A stretch of DNA of 64,000 nt from Mesaphorura yosii (Eukaryota; Arthropoda; Collembola; Poduromorpha; Tullbergiidae): the NCBI GenBank assembly GCA_009869945.1, contig WIXG01000174.1:97815-161814 (forward strand). Direction: 5' to 3'. The notes beneath the pieces were generated by a model, which saw only the letters and a list, made by a program, of their open reading frames with translations, did no database searches and was not told where the DNA came from. The translations under genes were made by a program, and so were the position numbers. Shown here piece after piece: positions 49,601-63,986 of the stretch; within the stretch, counting starts at the first letter, position 1, and each line of letters begins with the position of its first letter.

Positions 49601-51900
49601 ATCTCATCAGCAGTCCGTCCATGTGAACGTTAAACGTCTCAACGCCAATTCAAGCCAAGCCATGCCATGCCATGACAGTGAAAGGTGAGTCGCTGGCGAC
49701 TGGCAGTGAATGAGTGAGAGTCAAGCCATAATAGCCTGGGCTGATGATCAAGGTGCTGAAAGCAGTAAGTGCGGTGACTGTGGCGTGGCGTGGTTTCATG
49801 ACTTGACTGACATCCTGTGACTCTTGCCTCATGCCTGTGCCTCGTATGAGCTACTGCCTCATTGTATAAAATGATAAAGTCATCAATCATATTTCCCATC
49901 TTGCTCCCTTCCACGACGCCACGTTGACGCTCTCTGCTGCCACGCTCTGCTCGTAAAGTGAAAGTCTATTATTTGACTATTGCAAGAAATCTTTCAGACA
50001 GATATTAGCTTGCCCGTGCCAAAACGGCGTCATTCTCATTGTACTCCATTTATTCACTCTCGCCTTCGCCGACCGGGCCGTACGCCCGCATTTGTCCTTT
50101 TCACACTTGGATACAAAAGGAAAGGCTCAAAGACTTGAGTCGTCCGGAGTCTGAAATAGAACAGGCCAGAACAGCATTTGAATAACACTGAACACTGACA
50201 CAGCAATCAAGTTTCTTATTCTAAATTTCTTTTATGTGTATGCATTTGTCCTGCAGACGCGATACACCAAATCCTTTTGACTCGGACTAGACTAGACTGA
50301 CTGCTTTTCCGTTCCAGTCACGAAATGTGTAGACGAATAAACTAAAAGTAAAAGTAAAGACAGACAAGCTCAAGCTAAATGGCGATGGCAATGGCAAACT
50401 AGTCAATGCATAATGAAAAGGAACACTCAATTCATTCACACTCGGCATTGTGCAGGCAGGCAGGCATTAAATAGCACTTATTTTTCTGCTTTCACTGAAC
50501 CCTCACTTTCATTTCATTGTAATTGTTTCTTTTAATTTACATTTAATGACTGCGATTCCTTCAAGCTTCTTCAAGACAAGTCAAGCCTCACTCACTTTAA
50601 GCCACCAGACGGGATGAAAAACACAAGTGAACTGGGATCTTGTGCAAGTTCTTTGAGTATTTTGTACGGATCTAAACGGCACTGACAAATTCAGTAAAAA
50701 CGCCAACACCGTCGACATTTTGTGACCTTGGCCAATTACGTAGCTAAATATGCTGAAGTCCGAGCTCGAGCTATGAATTAAACAAATTCTCGTTTATTTC
50801 TAGCCAAGTTGGGTAATTGTAACTGGTGCCCTGATAAATGTCACCCGGAACGAAAGACAACGAATGTGACACACAAGCCCAATAAATATCCGCCTCTGTT
50901 AATTTTAATGTAGGGTGGAGTCCCCGAAATCATGCAACCGAACGAACGAACATTAACACCATGCAAGAAGGCGAATGGCGAATCGTTCATGGTGTATTCC
51001 GTGATGCAGTGGAGTGACTCTGACTCTGTCGTGTCGTAATCACCGGATTAATTCGTGCAAAGCTTCAATTATTGAAAAATATCCGCATTCACATATCATT
51101 TGAGCAATTAATTACTTCTTTATTCCACGAACTGGGCCTGGATGTCCTTTGCGCCCTTTTTGCTCATTCAACCACGCGAAACTGAGTGACAGCGCAGCCC
51201 ACGACATAATTATATCAAAACCGGCTATTACTGGATGGACGGACCACGGACGGGATCATCAGCGCGGAAATGGTAATATGGTGAGTGGATACTGGATACT
51301 GAATAGTGGAATAGTGCATGCAACACAATAGAAAAGGCTGCTGCTACTGCCTTTTCAGCGGCTGAGCCGCTGCTGATCACTTAATCTTCATTTTCAATAG
51401 TTAACGCAAACGCGATAGGGACTCTTCTGAGGCGGCTTCAGTACCTTCTCCGTAGGCGACGGCGGCAAGACGACGACGGGCGCATTGCCACGAAAAGATG
51501 AATACTGAAGCGTAAAATGCGAAGACAAGTCACAAGTGTAGCCTAAGCCCAGCATCTTCGCCTCCATCAGTTTCCCTTTGTGAATAAGACGACAATCTTC
51601 ATCCTTGAATCAAAAGAAAAATTCATCATCGTCGACTTTCTTTTGTGGTCTTCTTATAACTTGATCTCCCGCTGTGTGATTGTGATGTGATTCGATTTCA
51701 TGGTACTCCGCTCCACGACTGCCTGCCTTTCTTCATTTAATTCAATTGACCGTTAAGAATTGTGCGGGGCCAAGATGAACTTGAGTCAGAGCCAGAGTTT
51801 GGCTTAGTGACTGACAAGAGCGGTGGTTAATGTGAGTTAAATTGTGCAAGTGAGAAACCATGCCGCTTCCAATTTAAGGCAGGCTGGCTGGCTTTATGTC
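46640..51900. other. intergenic region, no gene supported
   Basis: About 5.3 kb between the TMEM130-like gene and the stargazin-like gene. The longest open frame (48233-48736) is weak and is discussed under rejected items. Local runs of short degenerate words are common, but no element ends or hallmark transposon domains are visible. Confidence 0.5.
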
Positions 51901-52058
51901 GATGGGATATGCGACTGATTTGGCCCGTCTTGCAATTGCAAACTGTAAATCTCTTGCAGCTACTTCAATCAAGTACCACAGCCACAAGGTCAACTTCAAG
52001 GTCGAATTTCATCTTTAAATCCGTAATCAGCCTTGTGCCGGTGCCGCGTGCAATTACG

Positions 52059-55000
52059 ATGGCTGATGAGCGTACCCATCATTGCTACGGTGGTAGCAGT
52101 GGCATCGACAATTTCCGGACTCAGAAGATGGCTCAACGAGCTGTACCTCTGCTGAATTGGCTGATACCACTTGGTGCAATTGCTTCTGTGAGTGAGAATT
52201 TTATAGTTTATTTTACCTCAAAATCGTTTACCTTTACAACAAACAACAGTAAAGAACTAGGTAAAGGTTGAAGAACTGGAATACCAACAATGAAATCTTA
52301 TAACAAGTTGAGACAACGCCAGCTAAGCTGAATTTTCTTTAGAGAAATTAAGATTACAGAGAAAGTTAGAGTATGATAATGTGAAAACTGCCAGATAAAA
52401 ATGAAAACAATGCAGAGCGAAATTGCTGAGATTGTAGTTGTATACAGAGAGAATTCAAACTAGAAGGCGGAGAAGAGAGAGAGAGGTTAACAACAAAGCA
52501 GTAGCAAAGCGTAATTTATTATTCGTGATAATAAATAATTATAATTTTCATATAATTTTCAGGTGATAAATGTGACCGTTTCGATGTGTACAGGTGAGTG
52601 AGCCTGCTATAATTAGGATCGAGTATCAAATCTGACAGACCGGAAGCCAGGAATTCTGATTCACGTTACCAGCGCAGCGTCGCTTCTGTCAGTGCGTCGC
52701 GTTGTGCGTGCAAGGTGATATGTTCATGTTGTTATTTATCTGTCTCTTGAAATTTCACAGGAGAATGGCTCAAATCTTACGAACGAATCCCTATGGACAC
52801 TCCTGGCTCACTAAATAAAGATGAGTTCAGAGTGAAAAGGACTGTTTCTGGTTTGTGGAGTCTGTGTTACGCCAATTCCAGTAAGTCACTTGCATTTGCC
52901 TCAGCCGGTTCTCCACCTTCGTTTTGTCGCTGTCGCTGGCTTTCTTTCTTGCATTAAGCATTAAGTTCGCTGCGTATTGCGTCTTTGAATTTCTCTGATA
53001 GGTAACACATGATGCGATAGATGACTAGATCACTAATTAATTACATTGAATAAGTAATTAAATTATATAGCATGGAGTGGCTTCTTGATAGCGCCGCTAG
53101 CTAGATTTTTATTTTGTCAATTACACGGCAGGATTAGCAAAAGTTGAGAAATAATAGCACAGAGTCAAACTCTTGCATAATTGAATCAATAGACAAAAAT
53201 AATTTCTGAAAGCATGGAACATGTGACATGTGGTTTGATGTTTACATTCCCACAAAGACCATCTTGTAGTGCAACACGAATTGGTTTGGTTTCACGTTGA
53301 TTAATTCACAACGCAGACACTCTCTCGAGGTCCATCCTGCCATTTTAATGGCAAACATACATGAAGAAGTAAAATGAACGAGCACCGAGCCTGTACGCGT
53401 GCAGGCTGCAGGCAGGCACATAAAATTTCATGCCCCAGATCATAATCAAGTAATAACGACCATGAATTGCGTACAAACCCGCAAAGGCAAAATTTTAATG
53501 AACAATTTGGGAGTTGTGACTTTGTAGTAGCTTTTTTGTATACACGCACGTGTCATGGCGTGGTGTGGTATGGCTGATCTTGCATCTGGCCATTGTCATT
53601 ACATATTCAAAGCATGAAAAATATTTGGTTAGAAAAATTGCTCTTTCACCAGCACCAAGTCAAATGTTCATTTGTCTCACACTTTTTGAAAGTTTTCATG
53701 CATCTTCACACAACAACAACAACCAGCAACAACCACGCCAAGACACATCATCACTGTGCACACTTACGCATTATGAAATGTATTACAGCTTCACTCAGTA
53801 CTCAGTTCGCACTTCGCACCATATAACACGGCTCAGTCCAGGCCCAATCTCTCGCTGGTGTAAATAAATTATTCAGAAAAAGATACCAGACAGGCAAACA
53901 AGACTCCTAACACGCATAAATTCTCGGATTCTTGTCTTAAAAATGACATCAGCATCAAAATAACTTGTTCTAAAGGTTTACATTAGAAAATGCGGAACAT
54001 TCGTGGACGTGAACGGGACTCAAAACTCTTAAGAATGGGGCCAGTCTTACCCGCTCGCGGATGGCTTTTGGTTATTTACAGAGGCAATGTTTCTACTCTT
54101 TCCGTAAATAACTTGTAATTAGATACTTTTGTTGCTGGTTGTTGCTTTCTCGTTTCTCCATAAAGGCATGCACGATGGGAAGAAAAGTTGGTCTGGGGCC
54201 CGGCCTCACCGATTCTGAGTCTTTTGACTCTTGAAAGTACAGCATGGTTCCTATACTCCGAAGTCGTCGGCGTGGAGAAAGTCTCTTGTGTAAACCTGCG
54301 TTCGCTGAGAGTTCGAAGAAAAGAATGAACTCGCAATTCACACGAGTACGCTTTCGTCTCTTCAACTGAGAGTCATAAGAAGTAAGGATACGGCAGCAGG
54401 ATTGAGCTTAATGCTAATGCTGGGCTTGGACTTTCTTTTGTAAGAACGGAGTAGAAAATGCGGACAGGCAAGCCGACAAGCCAAGGTTATCAACTCATAA
54501 TATACTTAACGTAACTTAGAGTTTAGCTCAGTTTGTCGTCGCAGTTATGCTTTTCTCATTTTCCACATTTGTATAGTGTATCTCGTCCTCGCCCCACGAT
54601 TCTGTATTTAGTATTTATTCTTTGCCTCCCATCTCTTTTTGCGTATTGCGTTTACTTTTACATCCGCTATTCTTTTCGACCCGACTTTCTCGCCAGCCAA
54701 GCCTCATATGGCCGTTGCATCAAGAAAAATACAATCTCGTAAGAAAACATAACAAAGGAAAGGAAAATAGAAATGACAAATATGGAAGGAAATGGATGGC
54801 AATGTCGCACTTAACTTACGAGCCTGCTTTCTTCGGCTTCTGCTATTAACACATAACTTATGCGATTTTAACTCCAAGCCTTTCTTTCAAGATATCACGC
54901 CAGTTCATGCTGGTATAAAAGGAATATGTCACAATTTTCAACAACAATTCAACAACAGTGCTTCAACAATTAGAATCAAGAATTCAATGCACAGGATTAG

Positions 55001-58000
55001 CGCAGACGCAAGGGCATATTAGTAAATGCATTGGCTTAATAAGCTTCGCTCCTGTCGGTTTCCTTCACTTTAATTCAGAAGCTTGCAATCCGGAAGCTGA
55101 AGTCGGAAAAAAACAGCAAGAAATTCGAAGGTGAAAGTGAAATGAATGAAACCTTGAACTGAACCACGCCTCGGCTGAACACTGAAGGTAAAGCACACGA
55201 GGTTCAGTCAGTGAAACCAGAAATGACAAATGGGGCTTGAAGCACAGTGAGCACGACGGATAATGCGACCGCCTTACGCTCATAATGCGCTTTTCCATTT
55301 AAAACGTGGCTCATGAATCCGGTTCCGGTATATGTCAATGTCAGTCACAGTTGCCAGTCGCAGGCATCATGAGACCTGCTGTCTGTCTGCACTCCCTGCC
55401 TGCTCTAACTAATCGTTAAATTTTTGAGCTGAGACGCAAGACGCGAAACTGCTGTTGAGGAAAGGGTAGAACCAAACCACAAAAGACTAATACCACGTTA
55501 CACAATGTGGAACGCGACGAGACTGAAGAGTGAGACTAAACGAGACGTGGCCGTGGCGGTGATGACAGATTGAGATGAAAACAATTTTGACAAGTCTTTA
55601 ATACTTTTCTATGCGAGCCGGAAGACAAGCCTTCTGCCTTCTACTTCCAATAGTGAAAATACTTCAGATCGCTTTCTTGCTTGCTGTATGAGTTGCTTGC
55701 GTGCGTGTAAAATTGAGAATTCTCAAGCCGTGCGTTCTTGCTTTCTAGCTTGGCTCTTCCTCAATTCATCTTTCTGTGCTGCATACATTTGCGTTGTGAT
55801 TTGTCAGGTTATTAGAAAAGCAAATAGATTTATGTGCATGCCCAGAATCTTAAATGGTGTGCAAATGCTGTACAGTCGTTCGTATCGGAATCGGAATGCT
55901 TACGTCAAAAATTTGGAATTCTTCAAGATTCGTCTTCCTTTCAAATGGGCATTAAGCAACTTGTGTAGTTGCAGTGGTACTTTGCGTCAATAAATGCAAG
56001 CAGCAACGGCAAAGCAAGAAACCCCAGACACTCATGCATTTCAATTCAAGTGTCCGGCCGTTTGACTTGGGCTTGGTTCTTGAATTCGATTCAGTATTCA
56101 TAGACTGGACTCACTCATGATATGATAATTCAAGACGCGAATATGAATAGGAATTTGGATTTCAAAAGAAATGACCCTCAAAGAACGCCGAACACAGGCC
56201 CAGAATTGAAAGGTATCATTTGTACGAAAGTGCCTCGAAATGCTCGAAAGTCCAAGGGTACGAGAAGCAGAAATCAATTTTGCAATTCGTAATTTTCACG
56301 GGCCAAGCGTTCAAAATGAAGTACACAAATTAAGGAAGTGACAAAACACAATTAATCATTCAAGATTAAGAGAATCAAGCACGCAGCGTGCGTGGTAGAA
56401 ACACAGCACAACACGACGTAGTTTTAGAGAACAAGCTTACAAGATCATTGCATCTTGAAAACAAAGCCCGGCTTTCCTTTCGTGTACTTTCACTGAAGCG
56501 GCTCAGAGCTCAGTGCAGTGCAGCGTACTTGGCCGTGGCATGAAGAAATGAATCTCGTTACTGCTCCATTAGATTTCACTCAACAAAGCCCGTGGCGGTG
56601 GTTATGAATAATGTACGGTGCTTAAAATGTGTACTGCGAGGAATTAACAGGCTGCACGGCACGGCGCGGCGCGGTGCGGAGTGTCATGCCAAAAATCCTC
56701 CAGAGATAAATTTCATTTTCTCACTGTTGCTCTTTTCATCTTCTGTTCTGTTCTGCTCTTTTAACTCCTGCGCTCACTGCCATTGCGCTGCTGCTGTCCT
56801 GTCCTGTGCTGTGGGAAAAATAAATCATATTTCCACTTCTTTTTGAACTCCAACCAAATTACTGCTGCTACTCGAGCGAACGGCGAACTGTGGCTGTGTG
56901 ACTCGCCTCTCGCGTACAAGTAGTGCGTGCGCGTAAAGCTTAATATCATTACAAGTGTAATGTGCGACCAAAGACAAGCTAGCTAGAAGCACTAGCAGGA
57001 CCGGAGGTGGATGTCTATTGTGGTATTTATGTTTTAATGGAGCTTGAGTCCGGTGACCATGCCCCGTGCCTCACTTTGCATTCCAATAGCTGACTCTTTG
57101 CATTGGCTTGACTTGACTCCCACATAATCCTCACTTTATCTGATGTACATTGCGAGCATTTGAAGCGTAAACTTCGTCCTATACAGTGGCGTCTGACTGC
57201 ATTGACCATTGACCAATTGACCACAAATCTCCGACTCTTCTCGCTGTCCGTCCAGTTGGCTACCAGCGTGGATAACCTACCCGCATTCAATCACAAAACA
57301 AAAACAATAGGAAACTGAAAGAAAACACGCCGTTAATAAATAAATAACAAAAATCGCATCAGGAGAAAGGCGTTATCAAAGCTCACATAAGCACATCGAA
57401 GACATGATGTTGACTTTCATATGTTCTGGTGAAATGTTTATCAATGCCCCGTAATTACTGACCGCGACTGCGCCCACGCCACAAAATGTTCAGGCTGTAC
57501 ATTGAAACGGAATTTCAGAGGAATCCCACTTTAAGAGGTCAATTGCTTCATCAACTATGGGCGCGAGTCCAAGCAGAAAAGAATGGTGAAGCTAATAAGA
57601 GATGAATTGGACCGTATTGCCTATTGAAACGGCGGGTCTTCCTCTACTGAGGTTCCTGTCTGTCTCTTTAGGTCAATATTTTTGCAATAGAACAACACAT
57701 TCTTGATTCTTAGGTGGAGAAAGCAGTGAGAATGAAAACGAGAGACCCTTCTTGCCATTATGGCAGCTTGTAAGGGTGAAAACGAATTGAAATTGAATAC
57801 ACGGTGGAATGGCTGGCCTGATGAAAACCACAATGTGATTTGAGCGTTTGAGACGAGAACCATGTATTCAGCAATTGAATGATTGCATTGCACTCTTGGT
57901 CCGCCAGAACTGGAACTTCCAGAGAGACAACAGACAAGTCATGGTCAAACGGAAATCAAAAGGTATGAGAAAGTAGAAAGTACTCAAGTACAGGAAGAAG

Positions 58001-61000
58001 GGATCAATACTCTTTTATCCGGCAAAGTGAGAAGATGCGAAAACGCGAAAAGGAAAACGAAAAGAGCAGCTAGCAAATAAATAGAAATACCGCACTGCAA
58101 TACAAGGACGAGTCCGACGAATCATGAGTGAGACTACATCATCTGAGGACAATGGACACGTCCATTAAAATACGCGACTCGAAACTCTTAGCAAAAGTTG
58201 CACGGGAAATGTGAAGCAATGTTATTTTTATGTTTTGTCTCCCGCCAAGCCCAAAAATTCTCTCCGCGCTGCGCTGCGTGGCGCGTCCCGGAAAAGCAAA
58301 AGTGCATTCGCTTTCTACGTTTCACGTATTATTTAATATTGTTTGAACAAGTCCTGCAATTAGATTAGGACGGACTCAAGAGACTGTGATGGACGCTGGT
58401 GCTGGCGCTCTGGGCACTCCTGGCTAACGATATTGTAGTATTTATAGAGTGTGTTTACTTGTGGGCCAGAACACAAGAACCAAAAAAGATCTCAAACATT
58501 CAATAAACGCTTTCGGACCACGACACGACACGGACTTTTGTCTCTTGACATAAATTTTATGACAATGCGATATTGTCGCAGCGGTGGATCGTAAATTCAC
58601 TTTACATGTGTGAAGTGTAATTGTGTTCCGGTCAAAGAACTTGGCAAAGCAAGACAATCTGCCTACTGCGAAAGATTCTTCTCACCGAGGGTAAATCAGG
58701 CTCGTATGCAAGATGAAATTAATCTAGGCACTGGCTAAAGACTGAAGACAAAGGCACATCACATCATAAACGACGCAATGGACTATGATCGTAGCAGATT
58801 ACTGACGTACACATATGAGCAACAAAGTTGTAAATTAATAAACAAACTACAAACACGAGTTTGAATAAACAGAAACTTTAACTAGATTCACTTCCGCCGT
58901 TGTCGTGTACGGAGATGATTAAAAAGGGACAATGGTGGAGTAAGCCGAAAATAATTAGACGGTGAGATAGAATAGAACATGGAACACTTGATATTTGTGT
59001 TTGTGGATTCTTCCCATTATTTGCATATGACATACATGCACTTTTCACTGATTAATGTTGCTGTAATGAAGGTTTAGTCATCCAACCGTCATTATTTTGT
59101 TGGAATTTCTGGTGTATTTCAATATTTAGTCTATAACTCTGACCAGACTGACTGGCGGCACATAAGAGAATAATGAATTGTAATCCGCGTGTCGTGGGAC
59201 ATCCAAATTCCACATGCGGTGACTTGCCTCATTAACTAATGTTCTGTTCTGTGAAGTGAGGGAGTAATTTGTGAATAAAATATACACTAACACACTGCAA
59301 ACACGTCGGTCAGGTTCCCTAATTATGAAAATGCCAAAATTTTAGGCCGGGCCAGGCCAGGGCGGAAGCTGTCATTAATGCTGCTGAAGAATTTGTACAT
59401 TAAGCTAATAATGAGGATCGGGCCAGGCCAGCCTCGCCTGAGCATTTGTTTCGTTGTCTCTATTCTCTCATGATTATGATCCACGCGATGGCGATGGAAA
59501 TGTTGATGAGATTATTATTTTTGTTTATAATGTAAAAGTTAAATTGAATTCCAAGTCTTGCTTTTGCTCTCGCTCTCTGCTTTGGCTTATTTGGTGCAGC
59601 ATATCATTCTAGAACTGAACTGAACTAAACGGAACTGTGATGAGTGATGCTAATTATTTTGTTCCGTCTCTGTATGATTTTAAATTAGCGGAGGAATTGG
59701 AGATGCATTGTTTCACCATTGATTACTTTGCGAAGGATCGATACACGCCGGAGCCTCATGATTCAACAATGGCAATACCTTGTAAGTCAAAGTCATCTTC
59801 GTCTTGTCTTTCAGAGATCACTGCTTATAATGAGATTAAATGCCATTATCATACTGCGCGCTGTGCTCTCGCGGAGCGAGACTCGAGAGTGTTCCAGTGC
59901 CTCTTCATTAATTGCATTACAATACTCCTTCCTCGCTCGGTCTCGATCTTTTCCTTCATCTTTCACCAACCGACCCGAGCCATCAATGCCTTGCCATGCG
60001 TTTTCTTGAGTTGCGATCATCATAACCGTTGACGTTGTTTCTTGTATGCTCCTGCGCAGATACAGTCACGAAGGCCGGACCACTGTTCATTGTTGCTTCG
60101 ATATTTCTCGGAATCGCGATCCTTTTCGCCACGCTGGGATTTATTTGGAGGAGCAAACGAATCGCCACGTTCATCGCCGGGATTATTTTTATCATCGCAG
60201 GTAATGCATACACACTGTCGCGTTGTTTTGTTGGGAATGTTAAATTTACAATTGCAGCATGGCAATTGGCAATTGAGTGCCAATTTAAGCGTTAATGTCC
60301 CTACTTCCGTGCCGTTTTGTTACAGACACAATAATTTGACTCCAGTGACTCATAAATTTTTGTAACAGCCACCGCACAAAGGGCAACGCATGACAAGGAA
60401 AATAAAAGGAGCTTCTGGGAAGTTTCAAATTATACTTTTGTCTGAGACTGAGACCCAGACTGAAGTGCATGGGTGAAAGATCAAGAAAAATTCCTTCCGA
60501 TCAGTAAACAAGTCGAGGAACGCGCTTGCAGCGTGCTCATAAAAATTGGCGAAACATAAAACATTGCTCAGCCTCTTTTGAAACCAACGATCAAATGTCA
60601 ATGGTGGAGGCAGTTTGGAATAATAAGTACGATGCGATGCAAGAATGGGAGAATGGAGAATATTTACTATTTGCTCATCCATTTGTGTGTGAGCCGCAAC
60701 ACGCAACCATTTTTCACGAAAGAGTATCGCATCAAAGGCAAAAATCCAGCCAACTTCATGTTTTGTAATTTAATACTCCGTTCTCCGTAAACTTTCTCCG
60801 TTCAGACTTCTGACTCTCATGCCAGACAGGCAACAAGGAAGGGAAAGCTGAGGGAAAGTTTTCTTTTGTCCTTTCACACTAAAATTATACGCGCGACTTG
60901 AATTTTGACTTTGCGCTAGTAAAAAACCAGCTATACTATCCCATTTTTGGAACAGCAGTCGGCCAAAGACAAAGACGGCCTTGAAATATTCGCATATGCG

Positions 61001-62099
61001 TTGGATTATCGCACGTGTCTTATCTCTTTGCAGGTCTAATAATGTTAATTGGAATCGTTGTTTATCTCTCTGTGCTTCAATCCGAGATTGGAACCAAGCT
61101 GCGTGCAAGAAACGCACTGGACGCGGCACTATTTAAGTATTCATATGGATATGGTTTTATACTCATTGTAATTGGTTTCATGTTTACTGAACTGACTGGA
61201 ACGTGTGCTATTTTCTGGTAAGGCAATACAATGGTGGTGTTAATGGCACAAGCTGCAGTGCAGTAATTTAATTAGTTGGATAAATTTTTACGATCACTTG
61301 CTAGACTTTTACGATTTCTCTCACATGCATGTGTGCAGCGTATTTCATGCACATTTTTTGTAATTATCGTAGGTACATTTATTGGCACCAGCTGGATTGG
61401 GCTCAAAAAGAAGGTTACCATAATGGTGATATTGGGGTTGCACGCCCACTCTGCAAGGGCATGGAGTCTGATTGTAATTTTACGTCATCCTCGGCGGGGA
61501 ACAATGCGCATTACAGCGCGTCGAATAACGTCGGCTGGCACGTGGTAGGAGGGAACCATCGCAATAGCAGTTCTAACCATCGAAATCATCACCACCAAGG
61601 TCGAGGCGAGACGGACAGCCGTGGATTCAGTCGGGGGAACGAATTGAATTCTTACTACACGTACAGTGCAGTTGGGGACGGCGGAAATTCGGTGTACTGC
61701 AAAAAGCATGGACAGAGGCAGCCACAACAGCAGCTTCCATGCTACTGCGGTAATAATTCATCATCCAAGAAGTATCGACACTCGAAGCACCATTATCACG
61801 GGTCACACAATCATTTATCAGGGCCAAACTCTTCGAATCATTTTTATCATCATTACGGCGACTACGACGACGACGTAGACAACATCCTCGAAGTCCCATT
61901 TCCACCTCCGCCCCCAAATCGACCAATTCCGCGTGATATTACGTGCACCACGACGGTATCAGGTGGAGATGATTTTTATGGAAATAATGCCGTCGTGGCT
62001 CCCGCGCACGATCCGCATGTACACCACAACCCTTCACAGCAACAGCAGCACGGAGGAGTACGAGACTCGAGGGATTTAAGAAAAACGACTCCTGTATGA
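52059..62099 (+). CDS. stargazin-like TARP / CACNG-family protein, 474 aa
   Basis: Seven exons: 52059-52187, 52563-52593, 52761-52880, 59689-59781, 60060-60200, 61034-61217 and 61373-62099, all GT-AG and in phase. The protein has the four-helix claudin/CACNG fold. M1 lies around NWLIPLGAIAS; the first extracellular loop carries the family signature GLWSLC, with a second Cys in MHCFTIDYF; M2-M4 follow (VASIFLGIAILFATLGFIW, FIAGIIFIIAGLIMLIGIVVYL, YGYGFILIVIGFMFTEL). TARPs bind AMPA-type glutamate receptors at synapses and control trafficking and gating; insects have stg1-type members. The last exon encodes a His/Ser/Gly/Pro-rich cytoplasmic tail of about 240 residues, ending RKTTPV. This matches the PDZ-binding end of vertebrate stargazin (TTPV). 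An in-frame ATG at 51909 would add 50 residues; 52059 is preferred because it has G at +4 and vertebrate family members have short N-termini. Confidence 0.92.
52881..59688 (+). other. large intron (6.8 kb) of the stargazin-like gene
   Basis: A phase-1 intron that separates the GLWSLC exon from the exon with the second loop cysteine. Phase is restored exactly by the exon at 59689. No nested gene is supported; open frames of 60-105 codons inside are scattered on both strands. Confidence 0.8.
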
Positions 62100-62583
62100 A
62101 AAATAGATTGTAATGGTTGTTGCTTGTTCATTCAAAACCGTAGACCAATTTGTCTTACCTTTATTTTCTCTTCTTCGCTTGGGTTTGCGCCTGGCTAGCG
62201 AATGGTATCAAGAAACATCCTGTTTTCTCGTAGTTACAGTCACAGGTTGCAGCGCCAGCGCGGCCTAGTAAGCGTGGAACATTTTTCATTCATACTGCGC
62301 AACATATGATTGAGTGTAAAGAAAGCAAAGAGAAAGCAGAAAGCTTGACTTCTTCACGACGGCTTCACATCTTTCTTCAGCAAGCCTAAGAAAAGAGATT
62401 GGGTTTTCCCGAATTACTTCATATCACCGAACCGCATGGCACCTGTCCGCAATTTTCTTTAGAATTCTCGGGCCTCAGCTGCAAAAACCCAAAAGAATGA
62501 ATTTGGATTTCCATTTCCAGAGTATTTTGCATATGCTTTTGGCATTTGCATTTGTGTACAATGCCAATTAAATGCAGGCACAC

Positions 62584-62589
62584 AATAAA
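62584..62589 (+). promoter_or_regulatory. candidate poly(A) signal of the stargazin-like gene
   Basis: AATAAA lies 485 bases after the stop codon. A second AATAAA lies at 62910-62915, so alternative 3' ends are possible. Confidence 0.45.
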
Positions 62590-62919
62590 ATGTTAAATGT
62601 AAAATGCAACTCTTACACTAAACACGTAACACGGACGTATACGGACACATCTGCTTCTTGCTCACAATAATTAACTACACACTTTACTAAATTTATTGAG
62701 GCTTAACTTGTGTAGGAGAGTATTTAATTTAGCTACACGTACTTGTGGGTGCATATCTATTATTATGCATAGTCTACAATGCAATTAACTATTCCAAACA
62801 ATGGACACACAGCCACGATGCTGTGTGTTGTACGCTGACTTGTGAGGGACGTTAACCTTTTGTAAGCACTTGCAAGGTTTCCTTCCTGGAAGCAAGTTAA
62901 TAGGCTCTAAATAAAGCAC

Positions 62920-63920
62920 AAATAATGCTGAATGCTGAAAATGTGGCTCATTGAATGACATCAAGAACACAGCGTTCGTGATTTTCACGTTGTTTATCAC
63001 TTTTGCATTGCGACCAGTTTTCGCTGGAGCGGAATAGTTGATGTGTTCGAGTTCCGTGTGCCTAAAATCTAATTAGACTTTCTCATTTGTTTAGCAGTCT
63101 CTTCGAGCTTCCTTTCTTAAAAAATCGAAATTAAAAAAGTTGCTCTCGACTTGCTCCTGTAGAAATCCGTCCTGAACTTCGAAATCTGAACTTCGTGACT
63201 TTTTCCTGTCTCAGGTGTTTGGAGTAAAAATCCTTCATGGAATGCCAGAACTTTTGGAAACAATGAAACAAATGGCAGCTCATTCATTGCAAACATTGCA
63301 CATTGATGTAGACGCAGCCAGAAAGGGCGTCAGCGTCAGGTCATGACTTTAGATTTTTAATTCTTGAAAGATCGAAGTACTCTGGCAAACAGAATTCCTA
63401 TAACTCAAGGCATGAAACAAATGTGTTCAAAATATTTACGCCTACGCGACGCGCTCTCTCATTGTTTGTGGCAATGAGATTATGCTTTTTCGATCAAAAC
63501 TTTTTCCATCATCGAATTATAAAAATCCGCGATCCAGCAAGGCAAAACAGGGCGGGCGAAGAGGAAAGGTGCAAGTCATCTCGCTTCAGAATGCGGGATC
63601 GGGCTAACTCGCACCACTTGGAGCGTTGTAACTCTTTTTCAGCCTGAAGCAAAGAGTTGAGATCCATGGTAAGATTTTCTGATAAGATTATCATCTTAGA
63701 TTCTTGTTTGCTTAGAATCCTAAAATCTTGTGGTGGATAAAATCAGATTAAGTGCCGTATCATCATAACTTTTAATTAATCCTGAAATCATGCACTTGCA
63801 TCGTCAAGACGTAAAGTGCTTCCAGCTATTTGCGCACCAATTTGCATAAAATTATGAATTTACTGGCCTGGCCACACCAATCTTAATAGTGTTCAGACCC
63901 TGCATCTCGCATCGGTCCAT
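62920..63920. other. downstream flank, nothing supported
   Basis: About 1 kb of AT-rich sequence with short open frames on both strands and no splice-supported exon. Confidence 0.5.
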
Positions 63921-63922
63921 GT

Positions 63923-63986
63923 GTACTGTCGGTACATGTGTACCGACGGTTCTAGAATATCGTCGGTTCCAGCGTACCGACGGTCC
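63923..63986. repeat. alternating inverted repeats of GTACCGACGGT
   Basis: Four copies of a GTACCGACGGT-like word alternate in orientation: reverse at 63924-63935, forward at 63940-63950, reverse at 63959-63969 and forward at 63974-63984. The first two form a near-perfect palindrome centred on an ACATGT core. It could be the end of a small inverted-repeat transposon or satellite array that continues past the window edge. Confidence 0.6.

Noticed and set aside
56655..56680. GC-rich GGCACGGCGCGGCGCGGTGCGG run
   Set aside because: A short local simple sequence inside the large stargazin-like intron; too short to call a CpG island or a structured element.
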